From: Salinarimonas sp051117315
GTDB taxonomy: Bacteria > Pseudomonadota > Alphaproteobacteria > Rhizobiales > Beijerinckiaceae
Reading direction: 5' to 3'
Assembly (NCBI GenBank): GCA_051117315.1
Contig: JBNPEA010000006.1
Coordinates: forward strand, 1-31,401
Length of the DNA: 31,401 bases
This document shows, in pieces, positions 1-8,549 of the stretch. The notes under the pieces are model-generated. The model ran no database searches and was not told where the DNA came from. It saw only the letters and a list, made by a program, of their open reading frames with translations. The translations under genes were made by a program, and so were the position numbers. Within the stretch, counting starts at the first letter, position 1. Each line of letters begins with the position of its first letter.

Positions 1-113
1 ACATGCTCCGAAACCCGAAGGACAAGCACTCCCTCAAGGTCCGCAAGAAGGTCGCCGCCATCGACGAGGATTACATGGAGGCGCTGGTCCGTCAGGCACC
101 GCCGTTAACCTGA
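1..113 (+). CDS. 3' end of an unrecognised protein (partial, truncated by window edge)
   Basis: An open frame enters from the left edge and ends at a TGA at 111-113. It encodes at least 36 residues, rich in Lys and Arg, then an acidic stretch (AAIDEDYMEAL) and a Pro-rich end. Most codons end in G or C, as in neighbouring genes, so it is probably the C-terminus of a real protein rather than noise. An ATG at 3-5 is in frame, but the lack of upstream sequence makes it impossible to say whether this is a start. I do not recognise the family. It converges on lpxB, whose stop lies about 50 bases away. Confidence 0.4.
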   Translation, partial: MLRNPKDKHSLKVRKKVAAIDEDYMEALVRQAPPLT

Positions 114-128
114 GGCGATTCCCCTGCC

Positions 129-153
129 GCGAAGGTGCCGCTCAGCCCTTCGC
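129..153. terminator. possible hairpin between convergent genes
   Basis: A 7-bp inverted repeat (GCGAAGG at 129-135, CCTTCGC at 147-153) with an 11-base loop lies in the roughly 50-base gap between the plus-strand fragment and the lpxB stop. Position suits a shared terminator, but neither strand shows a T-run after it, so this is weak. Confidence 0.2.
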
Positions 154-163
154 CTTCGTGCGC

Positions 164-1318
164 TCACCGCGCCATCGTCTCGATCACCACCCGCGCCGCC
201 GCCTCGCTCGGCGTTTCGCCGCCGAGGTCCATGGCGGCGTCGATGCGGGCCATGGCGTCGAGCTGGGCCTGCCGCGCGGGACCCTCGACGCACAGGGGCG
301 CGAGGGCGGCGGCGAGCGTGTCGCCGCGGCATTCGCCCTGGATGAACTCGGGGAACACCTTGCCGCCGAGCACCAGGTTCGCGAGCACGATCGTGTCGAT
401 GGTGAGCAGCCATTTCAGCTGCTCCTCGAGCTTCGAGACCTTGTAGGCCACGACCATGGGCACGCCCGCGAGCGCCAGCTCGAGGGTCACGGTCCCCGAC
501 GCCGCGAGGGCGACGTGGGCGCGGCGAAAGGCGGCGCGCTTGGCCGTCTCGCCGCGCACGATCGTGGGCGGGCGTGGCCACCCGTGCACGCCGGCCTCGA
601 TCAGCGGCAGGACGTGGTCGACCGCCGGCAGCGTCACCGACAGCTCCCGGCCGAGCGCCGCCTCGAGCCGCGCGAGCGCCTCGCCGAAGGGCGCCATCAG
701 GCGGGAGACCTCCGAGCGGCGGCTGCCGGGCAGCACGAGGAGCTCCAGCGGCCCCTCGCCGATCGGCCGGCGCTCGCCGGGGCCGGGGCGCAGCGCCTGC
801 GTGTGCTCGATCAGTGGATGGCCCACGTAGGTACAGGCCGGGCCGCCGAGCCGCGCGTGCGCGGCGGGCTCGAAGGGCTTCAAGGCGAGCACGTGGTCGA
901 CATAGGCCCGCATCGCCTTCGCGCGGCCCGGTCTCCAGGCCCAGACGGTGGGCGAGACGTAGTTGATGACCACGAGCCCCGGCAGCCGCTTGCGGGCGCG
1001 CCGGGCGACGCGGTGGGTGAAGTCGGGGCTGTCGATCAGGACGAGCGCGTCCGGCTTCGCCGCGACGACCGCCGTCGCGGTCTCGTCGATCCGGCGCAGC
1101 AGCGAGGGCAGCCGGGCGATGACGGGGAGGATGCCCATCACCGAGATCTCAGCCATGGGAAACAGGCTGTCGAGCCCCGCATCGGCCATGCGGGCGCCGC
1201 CGACGCCGACGAAGCGTGCCCCCGGCAGGCGGGCGCGCAGCGTGCGCATCAGCCCGGCGCCGAGCGCGTCGCCGGATTCCTCCCCGGCGATCAGGTAGAT
1301 CAGCGGCGCATCGCTCAA
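164..1318 (-). CDS. lpxB: lipid-A-disaccharide synthase LpxB
   Basis: A 384-residue protein of the usual LpxB length. This glycosyltransferase (GT19) condenses 2,3-diacylglucosamine-1-phosphate with UDP-2,3-diacylglucosamine to give lipid A disaccharide at the inner face of the cytoplasmic membrane. The N-terminus has the family's AGEESGDALGA motif and FVGVGGARM follows; the middle carries LLVLPGSRRSEV and the C-terminal part SGTVTLELAL, all diagnostic. The start is a TTG (1316-1318) overlapping the lpxI stop as TTGA. A strong GAGGAGG Shine-Dalgarno about seven bases upstream, inside the end of lpxI, decides this start; the next in-frame ATGs would remove the conserved N-terminus. It is the last gene of the minus-strand lipid A cluster, and the overlap implies translational coupling to lpxI. 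Confidence 0.97.
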   Translation of the reverse strand: MSDAPLIYLIAGEESGDALGAGLMRTLRARLPGARFVGVGGARMADAGLDSLFPMAEISVMGILPVIARLPSLLRRIDETATAVVAAKPDALVLIDSPDFTHRVARRARKRLPGLVVINYVSPTVWAWRPGRAKAMRAYVDHVLALKPFEPAAHARLGGPACTYVGHPLIEHTQALRPGPGERRPIGEGPLELLVLPGSRRSEVSRLMAPFGEALARLEAALGRELSVTLPAVDHVLPLIEAGVHGWPRPPTIVRGETAKRAAFRRAHVALAASGTVTLELALAGVPMVVAYKVSKLEEQLKWLLTIDTIVLANLVLGGKVFPEFIQGECRGDTLAAALAPLCVEGPARQAQLDAMARIDAAMDLGGETPSEAAARVVIETMAR

Positions 1319-2226
1319 GCGGGGACCTCCTCGGGCCGATCGGGGTGGACGCCGACGAGGAAGAGCCCCGCCCGGTCCGCCTGCGCGATCATGGCGTCGC
1401 GCTCGATCGTCAGCGTCGCGCCGGCCCCGAGCGCGATGCCGGCGAGCCCGGCGCGGGCGGCGTTGCGAACGGTGCGCGGGCCGCTGGCCGCGAGGTCGAC
1501 GCGGTGGTCCTGCCCCGCCTTCGCGGCCTTGACGAGAACCCCGCCGCAGGGCTTCGCCCGGCGCAGGCCGAAGAACCCGAGCCCAAGCGCCCGCCCGAGC
1601 CCGAGCCCGCCGACCCGCGCGAGCATGCGGTCGGTCCCCTCGTAGCCCTCGATGGCGACGACGCGGCTCTCGACGGCGACGCAGGCCTGGCCGACGTCGA
1701 AGGGCGAGAGGGCGGACAGGCAGGCGAACCCGGTGGCGATCGCCGCCTGTGCCTCCGGCCCGGGCCGAACGGCGCCGAGAACGCCGGCGGGCGCGAGCAG
1801 GTCGGGCGCGATCTCGTGGGCGCCGACGACCCGGTGGCCCTGCTCTTCCAGGAGCGCCACGACACCGCGCAGGAGGTGGTCGTCGCCGCGGGCGAACAGC
1901 TCGGCGAGCTCGCGCCTGTTGCGCCAGGCGGCGGCGCCGTTGCCGAGCGCGGCGGGAGAGGGACGCGTCACGCCGCCGGCGAGCACCACCGCGGCGGGAC
2001 GCCAGGCGGCGAGCTGGTCGAGGATGCCGGTCACGTCGAGCAGGCTCATCGTGCGATCGGCGCGGCGGCGCACGGCGGCGTCGGCGAAACCCCTGAGCGC
2101 GATCACCCGGCGCGGGCGCGCCGCGGCGTCGAGCGCGCCGAGGAGGACCTCCGGCAGCGCCCCCGCCCCGGCGACGACGACGACCGGTCCCTCCCCGCTC
2201 CGCTCCCCGTCCCCCGTGCCGGACAC
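1315..2226 (-). CDS. lpxI: UDP-2,3-diacylglucosamine pyrophosphatase LpxI
   Basis: A 303-residue DUF1009-family protein. LpxI hydrolyses UDP-2,3-diacylglucosamine to lipid X plus UMP, the step done by LpxH in E. coli; alphaproteobacteria typically carry LpxI instead. Evidence is the N-terminal VAGAGALPEVLL segment, the central FDVGQACV and GTDRML motifs, and the C-terminal AGLAGIALGAG and GLFLVG motifs of the family, plus its place between lpxA and lpxB. The only reasonable start is a GTG at 2224-2226, two bases after the lpxA stop; this gives a dozen residues before the conserved core. The gene ends overlapping the TTG start of lpxB. Identification is secure; the exact start is less so. Confidence 0.94.
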   Translation of the reverse strand: MSGTGDGERSGEGPVVVVAGAGALPEVLLGALDAAARPRRVIALRGFADAAVRRRADRTMSLLDVTGILDQLAAWRPAAVVLAGGVTRPSPAALGNGAAAWRNRRELAELFARGDDHLLRGVVALLEEQGHRVVGAHEIAPDLLAPAGVLGAVRPGPEAQAAIATGFACLSALSPFDVGQACVAVESRVVAIEGYEGTDRMLARVGGLGLGRALGLGFFGLRRAKPCGGVLVKAAKAGQDHRVDLAASGPRTVRNAARAGLAGIALGAGATLTIERDAMIAQADRAGLFLVGVHPDRPEEVPA

Positions 2227-2228
2227 GA

Positions 2229-3026
2229 TCAGCCGCCCGCGCCCGGCGTCATGATCGAGCGACGCCCGGCGCTGCGCACGAAGGCGAGGATCTCGCGCAC
2301 CTGCGGGCTGTCGCCGTGGGCCGCCTCGACCGCCTCGGCCCGCTCGGCCAGCGTGCCCTCCCCCGAGAACAGCTCCCGGTAAGCGTGGCGCAGGATGTGG
2401 ATCGCCTCGCGCGACACGCCGCGGCGCTTCAGCCCCACCAGGTTGAGCCCGGCGAGATCGGCGCGGTTGCCGATGGCCATGCCGTAGGGAATGACGTCGT
2501 GCTCCACCGCAGCGAGCCCGCCCACGAAGGCGTAGGCCCCGATGCGCACGAACTGGTGGATGCCCGCCCCGCCGCCGACGATGGCGTAATCGCCGATCGT
2601 GACGTGCCCACCGAGCATGGCGGTGTTGGTGAGGACGACATGGTCGCCGATCCGGTTGTCGTGGGCGACGTGGGCGTAGGCGAGAATGAAGCAGCGGTCG
2701 CCGACCCGCGTCTCGCCGCCGCCATGCGGCGTGCCGCGATGCATCGTCACCGCCTCGCGGATCGTGCAGTCGGCGCCGACCACGAGCCGCGTCGGGCTGC
2801 CGTCGTACTTGACGTCCTGCGGCGGGCCGCCGAGGCAGGCGAAGGGGTGGATGCGCGTGCGCGCGCCGATCGTCGTGTGTCCCTCGACGACGACGTGGCT
2901 CTCCAGCACGACGCCCTCGCCGAGCGTCACGTCGGCGCCGACGCGGCAGAAGGGGCCGACCGCGACGCCCGCGCCGAGGGTGGCGCCGTCCTCGACGATG
3001 GCGTTCGGATGAATCGTCGCGCTCAC
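2229..3026 (-). CDS. lpxA: UDP-N-acetylglucosamine acyltransferase LpxA
   Basis: A 265-residue hexapeptide-repeat protein matching LpxA length. It transfers a 3-hydroxyacyl chain from ACP to UDP-GlcNAc, the first step of lipid A synthesis, and acts as a cytosolic trimer. The N-terminus (SATIHPNAIVEDGA) begins the left-handed beta-helix of repeats; the segment AHVAHD carries the catalytic His of the family and GIHQFVRIG and GLNLVGLKRRG follow, then a helical C-terminal domain. The GTG start at 3024-3026 overlaps the fabZ stop as GTGA, a typical coupled junction. Upstream extension in this frame would run inside fabZ and has no homologous content. Confidence 0.97.
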   Translation of the reverse strand: MSATIHPNAIVEDGATLGAGVAVGPFCRVGADVTLGEGVVLESHVVVEGHTTIGARTRIHPFACLGGPPQDVKYDGSPTRLVVGADCTIREAVTMHRGTPHGGGETRVGDRCFILAYAHVAHDNRIGDHVVLTNTAMLGGHVTIGDYAIVGGGAGIHQFVRIGAYAFVGGLAAVEHDVIPYGMAIGNRADLAGLNLVGLKRRGVSREAIHILRHAYRELFSGEGTLAERAEAVEAAHGDSPQVREILAFVRSAGRRSIMTPGAGG

Positions 3027-3502
3027 GTGAGCACCAGCATCGCCGACAGCTCGGCCTCCGCCACGAGCGTGCCGTCGACATAGGCCTCGCCGCGATACCA
3101 CCACATGGCGCGGCGCTGGTTGAGCTTGGTCATGTGGTACTCGAGCACGTCGCCGGGCTGGACGGGCTTGCGGAACTTGACCTTGTCCATCGTCATGAAG
3201 AACACCTGCTCGGGCTTCTTCTTCTCGGCGCGCTGGCTCAGCACGCAGATGGCGCCCGCGGTCTGCGCCATGCCCTCGCAGATCATCACGCCCGGGAAGA
3301 TCGGCCGCGTCGGGAAGTGGCCGGTGAACTGCGGCTCGTTGAAGGTGACGTTCTTGATGCCGACGCAGGCACGGTCACCGTCGATGTCGCGGATGCGGTC
3401 GACCAAGAGGAATGGGTAGCGATGCGGCAGCAGCTCGAGGATCTCGACGATGTCGACGGCCTCCAGCGTCCTCGGCGTCGTCCCGTCGGTCGTCTCGGTC
3501 AT
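3023..3502 (-). CDS. fabZ: 3-hydroxyacyl-ACP dehydratase FabZ
   Basis: A 159-residue hot-dog-fold dehydratase. It removes water from 3-hydroxyacyl-ACP in fatty acid elongation and competes with LpxA/LpxD for hydroxyacyl-ACP, which explains its place among lipid A genes. Seen directly: LLPHRYPFLLVDRI near residues 24-37, the GHFP motif with the catalytic His, then RPIFPGVMICEGMAQ with the catalytic Glu. The ATG start is preceded by GAGGAG about eight bases upstream. It overlaps lpxA by four bases and lies about 87 bases after lpxD. Confidence 0.97.
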   Translation of the reverse strand: MTETTDGTTPRTLEAVDIVEILELLPHRYPFLLVDRIRDIDGDRACVGIKNVTFNEPQFTGHFPTRPIFPGVMICEGMAQTAGAICVLSQRAEKKKPEQVFFMTMDKVKFRKPVQPGDVLEYHMTKLNQRRAMWWYRGEAYVDGTLVAEAELSAMLVLT

Positions 3503-3589
3503 GCTCTCGTCTCCTCAGCGTCGGTGACGCGGCGCGTGCGCGGCGCGCCTGTCGGCGCGACGCTGCGTCGGGCGCTCGGCGTCGGGGTC

Positions 3590-4648
3590 TCAGTCGCCGT
3601 CGTCTTTGGCGGAAACGCGCCGCGATGCAAGCGTTTTGACGGCCGTGATCTCGCGGAACCACTCGCGCAGAGGCTTGGCCGGCGTGCCGCCCCAGCGCGC
3701 GCCCGGCGGCACGTCGCCGTTGACGTTGGAGGTCGCCGCGATCTGCGCACCGGCGCCGATGGTGACGTGGCCGATCACGCCGACCTGGCCGCCCAGGACG
3801 ACGAAGTCCCCGAGCGTCGCCGAGCCGGAGATGCCGACCTGGGATACGATCACGCAGTGGCGGCCGATCACCACGTTGTGGCCGATCTGCACGAGGTTGT
3901 CGATCTTCGTCCCCTCGCCGATCACCGTGTCGCGGCCCGAGCCCCGATCGATCGTGCAGTTCGCGCCGATCTCGACGTCGTCCTGGATGACCACGCGCCC
4001 GATCTGCGGCACCTTGGCGTGGCCGCGCGGGCCCATGGCGAAGCCGAAACCGTCCTGCCCGACACGCACGCCCGGATGCAGGATCACGCGATTGCCGACG
4101 AGCGCATTGGCGAGCGTCACGCCCGCCGAGATGGCGCAGTCGCGGCCGATCCGGCAATGCGGGCCGACCACGGCGTTGGCGCACACGACGGTGCCCTTGC
4201 CGATCTCCGCATGCGGGCCGACGACGGCGCCGGGATCGACCGTGGCGCCGTGCTCGATGCGCGCGGTCGGATGCACCAGCGCACCATGGGAGACGCCCAG
4301 CGCCTCGAAGCACGAGCCCGGGCGCGTCGCGCTGGGGTGCAGCCGTGACAGCACCGCGGCGAAGGCACGGTAGGGCTCGGCGCAGACGAGGGCGAGAGCG
4401 CCCGCGGGCACCCGCTCGGCGAAGCGCCGCGAGACCAGCACCACGCCCGCCGCCGTCGTCGCGAGCGCCTCGGCGTAGAGCGGGTTGTCCATATAGGCGA
4501 GGCTGTGCGGCCCGGCCCGATCGAGCGGCACCGCCTCGTCGAGGAGGGCCTGCGGATCGGCGCCGTCGGGCAGGGTCGCGCCCGCGAGATCGGCGACCTC
4601 GCCGAGCGGGATCGGCCCGGATTTCGGGAAGAAGACGGGCTCCGGCAA
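3590..4648 (-). CDS. lpxD: UDP-3-O-(3-hydroxyacyl)glucosamine N-acyltransferase LpxD
   Basis: A 352-residue protein with an N-terminal uridine-binding region (about residues 1-110) followed by hexapeptide repeats forming a left-handed beta-helix. It N-acylates UDP-3-O-acylglucosamine, the third step of lipid A synthesis. Seen: IGANCTIDRG and LVQIGHNVVIG, which holds the family's catalytic His, then SGSATLGD and GGTPAKP near the C-terminus. The start is placed at a TTG (4646-4648) because an AGGAG lies six to seven bases upstream and the protein then begins PEPVFFPKSG as in relatives; the frame is open further upstream but that part looks non-coding and overlaps a hairpin and the end of bamA. 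Confidence 0.95.
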   Translation of the reverse strand: MPEPVFFPKSGPIPLGEVADLAGATLPDGADPQALLDEAVPLDRAGPHSLAYMDNPLYAEALATTAAGVVLVSRRFAERVPAGALALVCAEPYRAFAAVLSRLHPSATRPGSCFEALGVSHGALVHPTARIEHGATVDPGAVVGPHAEIGKGTVVCANAVVGPHCRIGRDCAISAGVTLANALVGNRVILHPGVRVGQDGFGFAMGPRGHAKVPQIGRVVIQDDVEIGANCTIDRGSGRDTVIGEGTKIDNLVQIGHNVVIGRHCVIVSQVGISGSATLGDFVVLGGQVGVIGHVTIGAGAQIAATSNVNGDVPPGARWGGTPAKPLREWFREITAVKTLASRRVSAKDDGD

Positions 4649-4729
4649 GGCGGTCTCCTGGCTACGGCTGCGGCGGCACCGGGCCGGCAGGCCCGGCGCG
4701 CGGGCGTGCGCCTCCTGCATGAAACGAAC

Positions 4730-4762
4730 GGGCGCGCGGAGGGCTCCATCCCCCGCGCGCCC
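4730..4762 (-). terminator. probable intrinsic terminator after bamA
   Basis: A perfect 10-bp GC inverted repeat (4730-4739 with 4753-4762) and a 13-base loop lie about 50 bases past the bamA stop. On the minus strand the stem is followed by a T-rich GTTCGTTTC stretch, as in an intrinsic terminator or attenuator. It sits between bamA and lpxD in the place skp occupies in E. coli. Confidence 0.45.
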
Positions 4763-4782
4763 GAAATCGTCGCGTCCCTCGG

Positions 4783-4801
4783 CGCCCGCCTTCGGCGGGC
4801 G
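4783..4801 (-). repeat. short GC hairpin just after the bamA stop
   Basis: A perfect 8-bp inverted repeat (CGCCCGCC at 4783-4790, GGCGGGCG at 4794-4801) with a 3-base loop, eight bases after the bamA stop codon. No T-run follows directly. It may protect the 3' end of the message or act with the larger hairpin at 4730-4762. Confidence 0.35.
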
Positions 4802-4809
4802 TGGGCGCC

Positions 4810-7128
4810 TCAGAAGCTCGTGCCGCCCGAGAAGCGGAAGGACTGCGTGCGATCGGCGTCGGCCTTGGAGAGGACGTACGCGTAGTCGAACCGCAGCGGG
4901 CCGAGCGGCGAGGCCCACAGCAGGCTCGCGCCGATCGAGGAGCGGATCTCGTCGTTCTCCTGCACCCGGATGGTCTGCCCGCCGGAGAAGACCGTGCGGC
5001 CCTGGTAGTCCACCAGCGTGCCCGCATCGGCGAAGACCGCGCCGCGGAAGCCGAAATCGCGCGGCAGAAGCGGCAGCGGGAACTGCACCTCGAGTGAGCC
5101 GCCGAAATAGGTGGTGCCGCCAATGGCGTTCGCCACGTCGCCGGTCGAGACGTCTCGCGGGCCGATTCCGGAGGACTCGAAGCCGCGCACCAGCGACGAG
5201 CCGAGGAAGAAGTGGTCGAGGATGCGCAGGTCGTCGCCGCCGAGCGCCGAGATGTGGCCGCCCTGGACCCGGGCGATGCCGACCACGTCCTCGAACAGCT
5301 CCTGATAGTAGCGCGCGTCCGCGGTGATGCGGAAGAACTCCGAGTCGCCGCCGAGGCCCGCGATCTCCGGCCGGATCTCGGCGAAGATGCCCTCGCGCGG
5401 GTTGCGCGGGTTGTCGAGCGAGTTGAACGTGAAGGTCAGCCCGACGAGCGAGGTCACCGTCTCGCCGGCGGCCTCCTTGATCGCGAGCGACGCCTCGCCG
5501 TTCGCGGCGACGTTGTCGCGGAACGCGACGGGGACGTCGATGTCCTGCTGGTAGAGCGAGTAGCGCGCCGTGACGGAGAACTGCTCCGTGATCGGCACCC
5601 CGAAGCGGAGGGTTCCGCCGGTGGTGCGCGTGTCGTAGCGGCCGGTGTCGGACGCCTCCGAGAAGCGCGAGAACAGGTCGACGCCCGCCGCGACCCGATA
5701 GCCGAGGAAGTACGGCTCGGTGAACGAGAAGTCGAAGCCCTGCGTGCGCTCGCCCCAGGAGCCGGCGATGCGAACCGCCTGGCCGCGCCCGAGGAAGTTC
5801 GCCTCCGAGAGCGAGACCTCGCCGATGAAGCCGTCCGAGGTGGAGTAGCCGCCGGCGACGGAGAACGAGCCGGTCGGCCTGTCCTCGACGTCGATGTTGA
5901 GGACCACGCGATCCGGCGACTGGCTCGGCTCGTTGGAGATGCGCACGCGCTCGAAGAAGCCGAGCGCGTTCAGCCGCCGCTCGGCCCGGTCGATCAGCAC
6001 CTTGTTGTAGGGGTCGCCTTCGCCGAGGTCGAGCTCGCGCCGGATGACGTAGTCGCGGGTGCGGGTGTTGCCGCGGATGTTGATCCGCTCGATGTAGACC
6101 CGCGGTCCCTCCTCGACGATGTAGGTGATGTTGACGACGCCGGCGACCGGGTCTCGCTCGCCCGCCGGGCGCACCTGGGCGAAGGCGTAGCCGCGCCGCG
6201 CCACCTCGGTCGTCAGGTCGACGAGCGTGCGCTCGACGGCGGTGGCGTCGTAGACCTGGCCCTCGCGGGTGAGCACCCGGCGGCGCAGCTCCTCGGTGGC
6301 GACGTCGGGGATGCGCGAGTCCACGGCGACGCTGCCGACGCGGTACTGCTGGCCTTCCTCGACGGCGATCTCGATGACGTAGCCCTCGCGCTGCGGGTCG
6401 AACTGGACGTTCGTGCCCACGACGCGGAAGTCGGCGTAGCCCTTGCGGAGATAGTAGCGGCGGATCAGCTCGAGGTCGGCGGCGAGGCGGTCCGGATCGT
6501 AGACGTCCGTCGTCTTGAGGAACGACAGGATGTTCGACTCCGTCGTGGTCATCACCTCGCGCAGGCGCCCGTCCGAGAAGACCTCGTTGCCGGTGAAGCT
6601 GATCTCCCGGACGCCGGTCTTCGTGCCCTCGTCGACGGTGAACACGACGTCGATGCGGCCGTCCGGCAGGTCGACGATGCGCGAGCTCACGGTCGCCAGC
6701 CCGCGGCCGGTGCGGCGGTAGATCTCCTGGAGACGAGCGACGTCCGCGGCGATGGTGGCCGGATTGTAGGGCTGGCGGGCGCGGGTCTGCAGCTCGGGCA
6801 GCAGCGCCTCGCTCTGCAGGCGCCGGTTCCCCTCGAAGGCGACCCGGTTGATGATCTGGTTCTCGACGACCGTGACGACGAGCTGCCCGCCCTGGCGGCC
6901 GACGCGCACGTCGGAGAAGAATCCGGTGGCGACGAGGTTGCGCCGTGCCTCTTCCGGGCTCACGCCGGTGACGTAGGCGCGGATGGTGTCGTCGCCGATA
7001 CGGCTGTTGCCGCGTACCACGACCTGCTGCGCCAGCGCCTCGCTGACGGTGAAGGTCGCCATCAGCGCCGCCAGTGCGACGGAGGTCCGCTTCGCCGCTC
7101 TACGCCGGCGTTCCACTGTCATCGACAT
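4810..7128 (-). CDS. bamA: outer membrane protein assembly factor BamA
   Basis: A 772-residue Omp85 protein, the central subunit of the BAM complex that inserts beta-barrels into the outer membrane. The N-terminus has a positively charged stretch, a hydrophobic helix and an ALA-Q cleavage site near residue 34, a classical signal peptide. Repeated POTRA domains follow (roughly residues 35-420; for example VEGNRRLQSEALL-type and RINIRGNTRTRDYVIRREL segments), then a C-terminal 16-strand barrel. It ends in Phe (FSGGTSF), the outer-membrane beta-signal. The start is set at ATG 7126-7128; a second ATG two codons later is equally possible, and an upstream in-frame start would spoil the signal peptide. 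The 168-base gap to rseP has AT-richer patches that could hold a promoter, but none is convincing. Confidence 0.96.
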   Translation of the reverse strand: MSMTVERRRRAAKRTSVALAALMATFTVSEALAQQVVVRGNSRIGDDTIRAYVTGVSPEEARRNLVATGFFSDVRVGRQGGQLVVTVVENQIINRVAFEGNRRLQSEALLPELQTRARQPYNPATIAADVARLQEIYRRTGRGLATVSSRIVDLPDGRIDVVFTVDEGTKTGVREISFTGNEVFSDGRLREVMTTTESNILSFLKTTDVYDPDRLAADLELIRRYYLRKGYADFRVVGTNVQFDPQREGYVIEIAVEEGQQYRVGSVAVDSRIPDVATEELRRRVLTREGQVYDATAVERTLVDLTTEVARRGYAFAQVRPAGERDPVAGVVNITYIVEEGPRVYIERINIRGNTRTRDYVIRRELDLGEGDPYNKVLIDRAERRLNALGFFERVRISNEPSQSPDRVVLNIDVEDRPTGSFSVAGGYSTSDGFIGEVSLSEANFLGRGQAVRIAGSWGERTQGFDFSFTEPYFLGYRVAAGVDLFSRFSEASDTGRYDTRTTGGTLRFGVPITEQFSVTARYSLYQQDIDVPVAFRDNVAANGEASLAIKEAAGETVTSLVGLTFTFNSLDNPRNPREGIFAEIRPEIAGLGGDSEFFRITADARYYQELFEDVVGIARVQGGHISALGGDDLRILDHFFLGSSLVRGFESSGIGPRDVSTGDVANAIGGTTYFGGSLEVQFPLPLLPRDFGFRGAVFADAGTLVDYQGRTVFSGGQTIRVQENDEIRSSIGASLLWASPLGPLRFDYAYVLSKADADRTQSFRFSGGTSF

Positions 7129-7296
7129 GTAATAGCCCGTCTCGTTCTTGATTGCCACGGGTTGCCACCCGGACCGGCAGGCTCTGCGACGCCCCCCGAC
7201 CGTTCTGGTCAATTTCCGCTTCTAACCGAGTCGTGCGGTCAAGCAACAGCCGTGTCGTCCACCCGGGCGTATTTCTGCCCCGGCGTGGCCTTCGTG

Positions 7297-8463
7297 TCAC
7301 GTCCCGTCGGGCGTCAACGGGTTGATAAGGTGAACGATATCGTTCCAGGTGGCGAAGAGCATCAGGAAGATGACCAGCGCGAAGCCGATGCGGAAGCCGA
7401 TCTCCTGGGCGTTCTCGCTCAGGGGCCGCCCCCGCGCCGCCTCGACCGCGTAGAACATCAGGTGGCCGCCGTCGAGCATCGGCACGGGGAAGAGGTTGAT
7501 CAGCCCGATCGAGACGGAGAGCACCGCCATCAGCGTGATCAGGGAGACGATCCCGCCCGCCTCGGCGACGTCGCCGGAGACCTTGGCGATGCGGATCGGG
7601 CCCGACAGCTGGTCGGCGCTCTCGCGCCCGGTGATCAGCTGGCCGAGATAGTCGAACGTGCTCACCACTACGAAATAGAGCGCGTAGGGACCGGGCCCGA
7701 GCGCCTCGATCGGCCCGTACTCGATGTGGCGGATGGCGTCGGGCGAGCTCGCCGCCTGGATGCCGAGCATGCCGATGCGCTGGGCGCCGAAGGCGGTCTC
7801 GGCGATGCGGCGCTCCGGCGTCGCCTCGAGCGTCACGAGGCTCCCGTCGCGCTCGACCACGACCGACAGCTGGTCGTCCGCGGAGGAGGAGACGATGCGC
7901 TGCATGTCGTTGAAGCTGACGATGGAGCGCCCGTCGATCTCGACGATCAGGTCGCCGGGCATGAAGCCCGCGCGCTCCGCTGCGCTGCCCTCGAGCACGA
8001 CGTCGACCTGCGGCGCCAGCACCGTGCGACCGTTGGCCCAGAACACGCCCGCGAAGACCAGGATGGCGAGGATGAAGTTCGCGATCGGCCCGGCGGCGAC
8101 GATCGCCGCGCGCTGCGCCACGGGCTTGTGGTGGAAGCTCTTCGACTTGTCCGCGGCGCTCATCTGCGAGAGGCCCTCGTTGTCGGGCGTCGAGGCGGCG
8201 CCGGCGTCGCCGAAGAACTTGACATAGCCGCCGAGCGGGACGGCGCAGACCTTCCAGCGCGTGCCGTGCCGGTCGTTCCAGCCGACGAGCTCGGGGCCGA
8301 AGCCGATCGAGAAGGCCTGCACCCCGACGCCGCACCAGCGGCCGACGAGGAAGTGCCCCATCTCGTGCACGAAGACCACGATCGCCAGGACGAAGATGAA
8401 GGGCACGAGATAGCCGAAGAGGATGTCGACGGCTCCGCCGCCGATCGCGCTCAGGAATTCCAT
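7297..8463 (-). CDS. rseP: site-2 intramembrane metalloprotease RseP/MmpA
   Basis: A 388-residue M50 zinc metalloprotease that cleaves membrane-bound substrates such as anti-sigma factors inside the bilayer. The first membrane segment carries the HEMGH zinc motif (HExxH) about 35 residues from the start. A single PDZ domain follows (GSAAERAGFMPGDLIVEIDG). The C-terminal membrane part has NLFPVPMLDGGH, the second metal-ligand motif. E. coli RseP has two PDZ domains; I see one clear one here, as in the shorter alphaproteobacterial MmpA type. The ATG at 8461-8463 has GGGAGAA upstream. Its place between dxr and bamA is the conserved order. Confidence 0.95.
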   Translation of the reverse strand: MEFLSAIGGGAVDILFGYLVPFIFVLAIVVFVHEMGHFLVGRWCGVGVQAFSIGFGPELVGWNDRHGTRWKVCAVPLGGYVKFFGDAGAASTPDNEGLSQMSAADKSKSFHHKPVAQRAAIVAAGPIANFILAILVFAGVFWANGRTVLAPQVDVVLEGSAAERAGFMPGDLIVEIDGRSIVSFNDMQRIVSSSADDQLSVVVERDGSLVTLEATPERRIAETAFGAQRIGMLGIQAASSPDAIRHIEYGPIEALGPGPYALYFVVVSTFDYLGQLITGRESADQLSGPIRIAKVSGDVAEAGGIVSLITLMAVLSVSIGLINLFPVPMLDGGHLMFYAVEAARGRPLSENAQEIGFRIGFALVIFLMLFATWNDIVHLINPLTPDGT

Positions 8464-8549
8464 CTCGTTCTCCCTCGGCCGCGTCCGCGCGGCGTCGTCC
8501 CGTGTGGTCGGCGGGCGGCCCCCGCCCCCCCGTGTCGTCCGTATCCTGT

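Noticed and set aside
1319..3081. Upstream extension of lpxI to a 588-residue frame
   Set aside because: The extra residues run out of frame through lpxA and are Arg-rich noise; the GTG at 2224-2226 fits the family length.
7129..7296. Promoter for bamA (TTGACC near 7237-7242 on the minus strand)
   Set aside because: No -10-like hexamer lies at 16-18 bases; the match is no better than chance.
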